From: Bordetella petrii
Lineage (GTDB): Bacteria > Pseudomonadota > Gammaproteobacteria > Burkholderiales > Burkholderiaceae_B
Reading direction: 5' to 3'
Length of the DNA stretch: 40,274 bases
Assembly: GCA_017745595.1 (NCBI GenBank)
Contig: WMBV01000045.1
Span: forward strand, 1 to 40,274
Shown: positions 35,043-40,274 of the stretch, piece after piece
Layout: every line of letters begins with the position of its first letter
Position numbering within the stretch: position 1 is the first letter of the stretch
The notes under the pieces: model-generated
Seen by the model: only the letters and a program-made list of their open reading frames with translations
The model's database searches: none
What the model was told of the DNA's origin: nothing
Position numbers and translations under genes: made by a program

Positions 35043-36335
35043 TCACCCGGGAAAGAAGGCGTAGCGAATCACAAACAGTGCCGCCACCAGCCACGTCGCG
35101 GCGTGGACGTCGCGGGCGCGGCCGGTGCAGGTTTTCAGCACCACATAGCTGATGAAACCGAACGCCAGGCCGTTGGCGATGGAGTACGTGAACGGCATGA
35201 CCAGCGCGGTCAGGGCCGCCGGGGTGGCCTCGGCGACGTCGTTCCAGTCGATTTCGACCAGTTCGCGCATCATCAGGCCGGCCACGTACAGCAGCGCCGG
35301 CGCGGTGGCGTAGGCCGGCACCGAGCCGGCCAGCGGCGAAATGAACAGCGCGGCCAGGAACAGCAGCGCGACCACCAGGGCCGTCAGGCCGGTGCGGCCG
35401 CCGGCCTGGACGCCCGAGGCGCTTTCGACGTAGGCGGTGGTGCTGCTGGTGCCCAGCACCGAGCCGGCCACGATGGCGGTGCTGTCGGCGAACAGCGCGC
35501 GGCCCAGGCGGTTGGGGCGGTTTTCCGGCACCAGCCCGGCGCGCTTGGCGATGCCCATCAGCGTGCCCGTGGCGTCGAACACTTCGACCAGCACGAACAC
35601 CAGAATCACATGCACGAAACCCGCGTGCAGCGCGCCCAGGATGTCGAGCTTCAGGAAAGTGGGCGCCAGGCTGGGCGGCGCCGAGAACACGCCGTGAAAT
35701 TCGTTGTAGCCCAGGGCCATGGACAGCAGCGTGACGGCCAGGATGCCGATCAGGATGGCGCCGCGCACGCGCAGCGCGTCGAGGGCCGCGATGATGAAAA
35801 AGCCCAGAATGGCGAACAGCGGCGCGTGGCCCCGCAGGTCGCCCAGGGTGACCTTGGTGGCCGGGTGGGGCACCACGATGCCGGCGTTCGACAGCGCAAT
35901 GATGGCCAGGAACAGCCCGATACCGGCGGCGATGGCGCTGCGCAGCGAATGCGGAATGCCCTTGATCAGCCAGGCCCGCACGCCGGTGACGGTAAGCAGC
36001 AGGAAGATGACGCCGGAAATGAACACCGCGCCCAGGGCCTGTTCCCAGGTGTAGCCCATGGTCTTGACGACGGTGAAAGCGAAGAAGGCGTTCAGGCCCA
36101 TGCCGGGGGCCATGCCGATGGGCCAGTTGGCCACCAGCGCCATGATCAGCGATCCCAGCGCGGCCGCCAGGCAAGTGGCCACGAACACGGCATTGCGGTC
36201 CATGCCGGTCGACGACAGGATGTCCGGGTTGACGAAGATGATGTAGGACATCGTCAGGAAGGTCGTCAACCCGGCGACGATCTCGGTACGGGTGTTCGTA
36301 CCGTGCTCGCGCAGTTGGAATAGCTTCTCCAGCAT
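35043..36335 (-). CDS. NCS2 family purine permease (AzgA-like)
   Basis: Integral membrane purine/proton symporter of 430 residues with about 12-14 helices. Family runs are visible: EIVAGLTTFLTMSYIIFVNPDILSSTGM (19-46), NWPIGMAPGMGLNAFFAFTVV (about 70-90, the AzgA GMGLNAFFAF motif), VEVFDATGTLMGIAKRAG and GTSSTTAYVESASGVQAGGRTGLTA. E. coli relatives transport adenine or guanine/hypoxanthine; which applies here is unknown. Divergent from tsaD over only 74 bp. Confidence 0.93.
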   Translation of the reverse strand: MLEKLFQLREHGTNTRTEIVAGLTTFLTMSYIIFVNPDILSSTGMDRNAVFVATCLAAALGSLIMALVANWPIGMAPGMGLNAFFAFTVVKTMGYTWEQALGAVFISGVIFLLLTVTGVRAWLIKGIPHSLRSAIAAGIGLFLAIIALSNAGIVVPHPATKVTLGDLRGHAPLFAILGFFIIAALDALRVRGAILIGILAVTLLSMALGYNEFHGVFSAPPSLAPTFLKLDILGALHAGFVHVILVFVLVEVFDATGTLMGIAKRAGLVPENRPNRLGRALFADSTAIVAGSVLGTSSTTAYVESASGVQAGGRTGLTALVVALLFLAALFISPLAGSVPAYATAPALLYVAGLMMRELVEIDWNDVAEATPAALTALVMPFTYSIANGLAFGFISYVVLKTCTGRARDVHAATWLVAALFVIRYAFFPG

Positions 36336-36409
36336 TTTTAGGTTCCCCGGTGGTGGATCGGTAATGGATGTAAAGCCGCCATTTTCGCACCAGATGTAAA
36401 CTTCCCGCC
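36336..36409. promoter_or_regulatory. NCS2-tsaD divergent intergenic region with direct repeats
   Basis: A 74-bp gap must hold both promoters. GATGTAAA occurs twice in direct orientation (36367-36374 and 36393-36400), 26 bp apart. On the minus strand these read TTTACATC, and could serve as -35-like or regulator sites. Assignment is tentative. Confidence 0.35.
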
Positions 36410-37456
36410 ATGATCATCCTTGGCTTCGAAAGTTCGTGCGACGAGACCGGCGTGGCCGCCGTCAGTACCGAACGCGGCCTGCTCTCGCACGCCTTGCATA
36501 CCCAGATCGCCATGCACCAGGAATACGGTGGCGTGGTGCCCGAACTCGCGTCGCGCGACCACATCCGCCGCGCCGTGCCCCTGGCGCGCCAGGTATTGGC
36601 CGACGCGGGGCTGGGCCTGGACGACGTCGACGCGGTGGCCTACACGGCCGGGCCGGGGCTGGCGGGGGCGCTGCTGGTGGGCGCCAGCGTGGCCCAGGCC
36701 TTCGCGTGGTCGCGCGGCCTGCCCGCCATCCCCATTCATCACCTCGAAGGCCACCTGCTGTCGCCGCTGCTCGACGATCCGCGGCCCGAATTTCCCTTCG
36801 TGGCGCTGCTGGTATCAGGCGGCCACACGCAATTGATGCGGGTCGACGGGGTGGGGCGCTATGCCTTGCTGGGCGAAACCCTCGACGACGCGGCCGGCGA
36901 GGCCTTCGACAAATCGGCCAAGCTGATGGGCCTGGGGTATCCCGGCGGGCCGGCGCTGGCGCGGCTGGCCGTCCAGGGCGATGCGCGCCGCTACGTGCTG
37001 CCGCGCCCCATGCTGCATAGCGGCGATCTCGATTTCAGTTTCAGCGGCCTGAAAACCGCGGTATTGACCCGCGTAAAAGAGGCCGAACGCGCCGGAGGGC
37101 TGGACGACGCCATGCGCGCCGACCTGGCCGCCGCCACGCAGGCCGCCATCGTCGAGGTGCTGGTGGCCAAGGCCGGCCGCGCGCTCAGGCAAACCGGCCT
37201 GAAGCGGCTGGTGGTGGCGGGCGGCGTGGGCGCCAACCAGTCATTGCGCGAATTGCTGGCACGCACCCTGAAGCCGCTGGGCGCGCGCGCGTACTTCCCG
37301 CCGCTGGCCTTGTGCACCGACAACGGCGCCATGATCGCTTTCGCGGCCGCCGAACGCGTCAAGGCCGGGCTCGTGCCGCTGCGGGCCGGCCAGCACGCTT
37401 TCACGGTCAGGCCGCGTTGGGACCTGGCCGATATCTGTGTCGATGCGGCGGCTTAG
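36410..37456 (+). CDS. tsaD: tRNA threonylcarbamoyladenosine transferase TsaD
   Basis: Catalytic subunit of t6A37 synthesis in ANN-decoding tRNAs, acting with TsaB, TsaE and the TsaC-made threonylcarbamoyl-AMP. The 348-residue product has FESSCDETG (6-14) and the metal-binding His111 and His115 in HHLEGH (110-115). It also shows the ASKHA-fold blocks [20 protein letters not shown] and [12 protein letters not shown], with [10 protein letters not shown] at the end. Length is typical. Convergent with plsY, 10 bp between stops. Confidence 0.97.
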   Translation: MIILGFESSCDETGVAAVSTERGLLSHALHTQIAMHQEYGGVVPELASRDHIRRAVPLARQVLADAGLGLDDVDAVAYTAGPGLAGALLVGASVAQAFAWSRGLPAIPIHHLEGHLLSPLLDDPRPEFPFVALLVSGGHTQLMRVDGVGRYALLGETLDDAAGEAFDKSAKLMGLGYPGGPALARLAVQGDARRYVLPRPMLHSGDLDFSFSGLKTAVLTRVKEAERAGGLDDAMRADLAAATQAAIVEVLVAKAGRALRQTGLKRLVVAGGVGANQSLRELLARTLKPLGARAYFPPLALCTDNGAMIAFAAAERVKAGLVPLRAGQHAFTVRPRWDLADICVDAAA

Positions 37457-37466
37457 GGTCCGGCCG

Positions 37467-38108
37467 CTATGGGCTTTTCTTGGCGCCGATGCGGCTTTCT
37501 TTGCCGGCCAGCAGGCGCGAGATATTGGCGCGATGGCGGTAGAACAGCAGCAGCGTGATGATGGCCAGCGCCATGCCTACCGGGGCCTGCGCCTGCCAGG
37601 CCAGGCCCGAGCCGAACAGGTAGTACACCGGCGCGAAGAACGCCGCCACCAGCGCGGCCAGCGACGAATAGCGCGAAAACACGGCAATGATGACCCAGGT
37701 GGCCGCGGTGGCCAGCGCCAGCCCGGGGTGCACGGCCAGCAGGATGCCCAGGGCCGTGGCCACGCCCTTGCCGCCCTTGAAGCCCAGGAAGACCGGATAC
37801 AGGTGCCCCAGGAACACCGCCAGCGCCACCAGGGCAAACGCGTTCCAACTCAGGCCGGGCGCCAGCCACTGGGCCAGCCAGAGCGCGAACCAGCCCTTGG
37901 CGGCATCGCCCAGCAGCGTCAGCGCGGCCGCCGCCTTGTTGCCCGAGCGCAGCACGTTGGTGGCGCCGGGATTCTTCGAACCATAGCTGCGCGGATCTTT
38001 CAGCCCCATCAGCTTGCTGACCACCACCGCGAACGGAATCGACCCGATCAGGTAGGCCAGCGCAACCAGCGCGGCGCTGAGGAAGAACGAAGGGGCGGTC
38101 TGCACCAT
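37467..38108 (-). CDS. plsY: Acyl-phosphate:glycerol-3-phosphate acyltransferase PlsY
   Basis: Inner-membrane enzyme making 1-acyl-glycerol-3-phosphate from acyl phosphate, the first membrane step of phospholipid synthesis. The 213-residue product has about five or six helices. It carries the three PlsY motifs: [12 protein letters not shown] with [16 protein letters not shown], then [15 protein letters not shown], and a later cytoplasmic basic stretch. The neighbourhood (tsaD, surE-pcm-nlpD) is the usual one in Bordetella-type genomes. Divergent from surE over 181 bp. Confidence 0.95.
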   Translation of the reverse strand: MVQTAPSFFLSAALVALAYLIGSIPFAVVVSKLMGLKDPRSYGSKNPGATNVLRSGNKAAAALTLLGDAAKGWFALWLAQWLAPGLSWNAFALVALAVFLGHLYPVFLGFKGGKGVATALGILLAVHPGLALATAATWVIIAVFSRYSSLAALVAAFFAPVYYLFGSGLAWQAQAPVGMALAIITLLLFYRHRANISRLLAGKESRIGAKKSP

Positions 38109-38289
38109 GAGTCGGGTCCGTTGTGTAAGGGCTTGTGGCTGCGGATTCTACCGCGCGGGCCGGCGCGGCGTCTGCGGGTTATCCATGAGATGCTTGGCGG
38201 TGGCGCGGCGCCGGCGCCACATAAAGCGGCCAAGTTCCGGCGGTACAATCGGTCGCGTTTCATCAAGCGCGCTTTCTTCTGGATGCACA

Positions 38290-39048
38290 ATGCGGATTCT
38301 GGTTTCTAACGACGACGGCTATAGCGCTCCCGGCCTCGAGGCCCTGGTGCAGGCCCTGCAGGGGCTGGGCGAACTCACCGTCGTGGCGCCCGAAACCAAT
38401 CATAGCGGCGCCTCGAACTCCCTGACCCTGAACCGGCCGCTCACGGTGCGCACCGCCGCCAACGGCTTCGTGTGCGTCAACGGCACACCCTCCGATTGCG
38501 TGCACGTGGCGCTCACCGGCCTCATGGACCAGCGCCCCGACCTGGTGGTCTCGGGCATCAACAATGGCGCCAACATGGGCGATGACACGCTGTATTCCGG
38601 CACGGTGGCGGCCGCGGCCGAAGGCTACCTGTTCGGTATTCCCGCCATCGCGTTCTCGCTGGCCGAGAAAGGCTGGGCGCATATCGAATCCGCCGCGCGC
38701 GTGGCCCGCCAGGTGGTCGAGCGCCAGATCGCGCAGCAGCTGGCCGCGCCCGTGCTGCTCAACGTCAACATCCCCAGCCGGCCGTACGCGGCGCTCGATG
38801 GCTTCCAGGTGACCCGCCTGGGCAAGCGCCATCCCTCCGAACCGGTGGTGCGCACCACGACACCGTACGGCGACACGGTCTACTGGATCGGCCCGGTCGG
38901 GCTGGCCGCCGACGCGGCGCCGGGTACCGACTTCCACGCGGTGGCCCAGGGCGCCGTCTCGGTGACCCCGCTGCGCCTCGACCTCACCCAACACAGCCAG
39001 CTCGACGAAGTCCGACACTGGGCGGAACCCCTATGCGCAAGCCAGTGA
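38290..39048 (+). CDS. surE: 5'/3'-nucleotidase SurE
   Basis: Metal-dependent nucleotidase/survival protein of 252 residues. The metal ligands are Asp8 and Asp9 in [10 protein letters not shown], Ser39 in NHSGASNSL and the Asn91/92 region in [22 protein letters not shown]. The ATG at 38290 starts [10 protein letters not shown] exactly as in the family. It overlaps pcm by 16 bp, opening the classic surE-pcm-nlpD(-rpoS) stationary-phase operon. Confidence 0.97.
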   Translation: MRILVSNDDGYSAPGLEALVQALQGLGELTVVAPETNHSGASNSLTLNRPLTVRTAANGFVCVNGTPSDCVHVALTGLMDQRPDLVVSGINNGANMGDDTLYSGTVAAAAEGYLFGIPAIAFSLAEKGWAHIESAARVARQVVERQIAQQLAAPVLLNVNIPSRPYAALDGFQVTRLGKRHPSEPVVRTTTPYGDTVYWIGPVGLAADAAPGTDFHAVAQGAVSVTPLRLDLTQHSQLDEVRHWAEPLCASQ

Positions 39049-39830
39049 CCCCGCCGGGCGGTTCCCGTTATGGCTCGACGGCGCTGGCGCCGGGCATCAC
39101 CGCCACCAACAGCAATACCCGCATTTCTCCGCCGACCCTGGCGCGGCCCGCGCCGTCCGACACCGCGGCGGGGCAGGGCGGCAATCTGGGCCTCAATTCC
39201 GACCGCCTGCGCCAGGCCATGGTGCAGCGGCTGCGCGCCCAGGGCATTACCGACGAACGCGTGCTGGGCGCCATGGCCGCGGTGCCGCGCCACGCTTTCG
39301 TCGATGAAGCGCTGGCCAGCCGGGCCTACGAAGATGCGGCGCTGCCCATCGGCCACTCGCAGACCATCTCGCAGCCCTGGGTGGTGGCGCGCATGATTGC
39401 GGCGGCCTGCGAAGACCGCAGCCCCACGCGCGTGCTCGAGGTCGGCGCCGGTTGCGGCTACCAGGCCGCCGTGCTGGCGCAGTTCGTGCGCGAGGTCCAC
39501 GCCATCGAGCGCATTCGCGGATTATTCGAACTGGCCCGCGGCCATTTGCGCGCGCTGCGCCTGGCCACGCGCGTGCGCCTGATCCACGGCGACGGCATGC
39601 TGGGCTTGCCCGGGGTGGCGCCGTTCGATGCTATTGTTGTGGCTGCGGCCGGTCTGGCCATTCCGCAAGCACTGCTGACGCAATTGGCACCGGGCGGACG
39701 CCTGATCGCTCCCGAAGGTGCCTCCAGCCAGAGGCTGGTGCTCATCGAGCGCACCGGCGCGTCGGCATGGAAGCGCACCGAACTCGAAGCCGTGCGGTTC
39801 GTACCGCTGAGAGCAGGAATACAATCTTGA
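39033..39830 (+). CDS. pcm: Protein-L-isoaspartate O-methyltransferase Pcm, N-terminally extended
   Basis: Repairs isoaspartyl residues by SAM-dependent methylation. The 265-residue product contains [15 protein letters not shown] (107-121) and the SAM motif [16 protein letters not shown] (134-149). The last segment [30 protein letters not shown] is typical. E. coli Pcm is about 208 residues; here about 55 extra N-terminal residues (Gly/Ser/Thr/Pro-rich, probably disordered) precede the core. The start overlaps the surE end. If a later start is used the extension would vanish, but no internal Met with a strong site was found before residue 63. Confidence 0.94.
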   Translation: MRKPVTPPGGSRYGSTALAPGITATNSNTRISPPTLARPAPSDTAAGQGGNLGLNSDRLRQAMVQRLRAQGITDERVLGAMAAVPRHAFVDEALASRAYEDAALPIGHSQTISQPWVVARMIAAACEDRSPTRVLEVGAGCGYQAAVLAQFVREVHAIERIRGLFELARGHLRALRLATRVRLIHGDGMLGLPGVAPFDAIVVAAAGLAIPQALLTQLAPGGRLIAPEGASSQRLVLIERTGASAWKRTELEAVRFVPLRAGIQS

Positions 39831-39847
39831 GCAACCAGGAGAAGCAC

Positions 39848-40274
39848 ATGCTCAACGGGCAGTTGCCACTGACCGATTTTTCGTTTCCCGCGGCATCCGC
39901 CGCGCGTTTGCCGCGTGCCGCCTGGCTGGCGGGCATGCTCAGCCTGGCACTGCTGGCCGGGTGCTCGACCACGACCAACCGGGCCCCCGTCGTCGATCTG
40001 TCCAACCAGCCGGCGGCCGCGCAGCCCGGCGGTACGTATGTGGTCAAGCCTGGCGACACGCTGTACCAGATCGCCCGCGCCAATAGCGTCGACATCAACG
40101 AACTCAAACGCTGGAACAACATCAGCGACCCCAACCAGCTGGCCGTGGGCCAGGTGCTGAAACTGTCGGGCGGCGCCGCCGCCGGTACGCCGGCCGCCAC
40201 GCCGTCGCCGGCTCCCGCGCCCGAAACCAAGCCCGTCCCGCTGGGAGAACCCACCACCCCGCCGGCCGCCACGC
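39848..40274 (+). CDS. nlpD: NlpD-like LysM lipoprotein, 3' end outside window
   Basis: Partial gene running off the right edge (142 codons visible). The protein has a lipobox LLAGC with Cys39 after an unusually long N-region, then a LysM murein-binding domain at about 64-107 (YVVKPGDTLYQIARANSV to VGQVLKL). A Pro/Ala-rich linker follows. NlpD activates the amidase AmiC in cell separation via a C-terminal LytM domain, expected beyond the window. A CAGGAGAAG site precedes the ATG. It follows pcm by 17 bp, and rpoS is the usual next gene. Confidence 0.9.
   Translation, partial: MLNGQLPLTDFSFPAASAARLPRAAWLAGMLSLALLAGCSTTTNRAPVVDLSNQPAAAQPGGTYVVKPGDTLYQIARANSVDINELKRWNNISDPNQLAVGQVLKLSGGAAAGTPAATPSPAPAPETKPVPLGEPTTPPAAT

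Noticed and set aside
35004-36323. 439-codon plus-strand frame opposite the NCS2 permease
   Set aside because: Shadow of a membrane protein gene; the minus strand has a full NCS2 motif set.

Overview
The window is a high-GC (roughly two-thirds G+C) chromosomal segment of a betaproteobacterium, most likely Alcaligenaceae (Bordetella/Achromobacter group). This rests on the Bug-type solute receptor, the tsaD/plsY/surE-pcm-nlpD neighbourhood, the fused MrpAB subunit, the codon usage and the closeness of many products to known Bordetella-type proteins. It is almost all core and transport metabolism. I see no rRNA, tRNA, insertion sequence, phage gene or CRISPR array.

Layout, left to right. (1) 231-2692, minus: glpR-glpD, aerobic glycerol-3-phosphate use and its DeoR-type regulator. 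(2) 2907-5951, minus: lrp, a DUF502 membrane protein, a degenerate Mrr-like membrane protein, and a protein resembling Bacillus spore transglutaminase (Tgl). Divergent from it is dadA (6090-7394). (3) 7610-11358: an overlapping SbcD/SbcC-like (YhaO/YhaN-like) nuclease pair. (4) 11473-12453, minus: an orphan Bug receptor, divergent from a complete Mrp/Pha multisubunit Na+(K+)/H+ antiporter operon, mrpA(B)CDEFG (12698-18719). (5) 18807-21801: a secreted Cys-containing Pro/Ala-rich protein, a HAD hydrolase, tadA and ldcA. (6) 21958-26579, minus: a TRAP transporter (dctP, dctQ, a large dctM with an unusual insert) followed by a methylglutaconyl-CoA hydratase-like crotonase. (7) 27009-32342: ybiT (ABC-F), then an SsuABC-like ABC importer and a second, unrelated solute-binding protein. 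(8) 32539-36335: yigZ, then thioredoxin, yhbW and an NCS2 purine permease on the minus strand. (9) 36410-end: tsaD, plsY (minus), surE-pcm-nlpD, with nlpD cut by the window end.

The most striking non-genic signal is a family of eight dispersed elements of about 90 bp (one compound copy of 137 bp), about one per 5 kb. Each is built from 29-32 bp hairpin-forming units. Seven copies have a unit and its reverse complement separated by 27-29 bp of mostly unrelated sequence; the eighth (34841-34929) has the reverse order. All eight sit at the edges of transcription units. Two of them supply the stop codon of the neighbouring gene, and several units carry paired (compensatory) changes in the two arms. 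The architecture resembles REPIN/BIME elements (paired inverted REPs), but the unit sequence is not one I can assign to a named family.

Other regulatory structure includes a good sigma70-like promoter with a palindrome between -35 and -10 for the TRAP operon, a nested stem-loop between dctP and dctQ, a duplicated AT-rich motif before the ABC importer, and clustered dyads upstream of yhbW. All functional calls are from reading the sequence; no database search was run.
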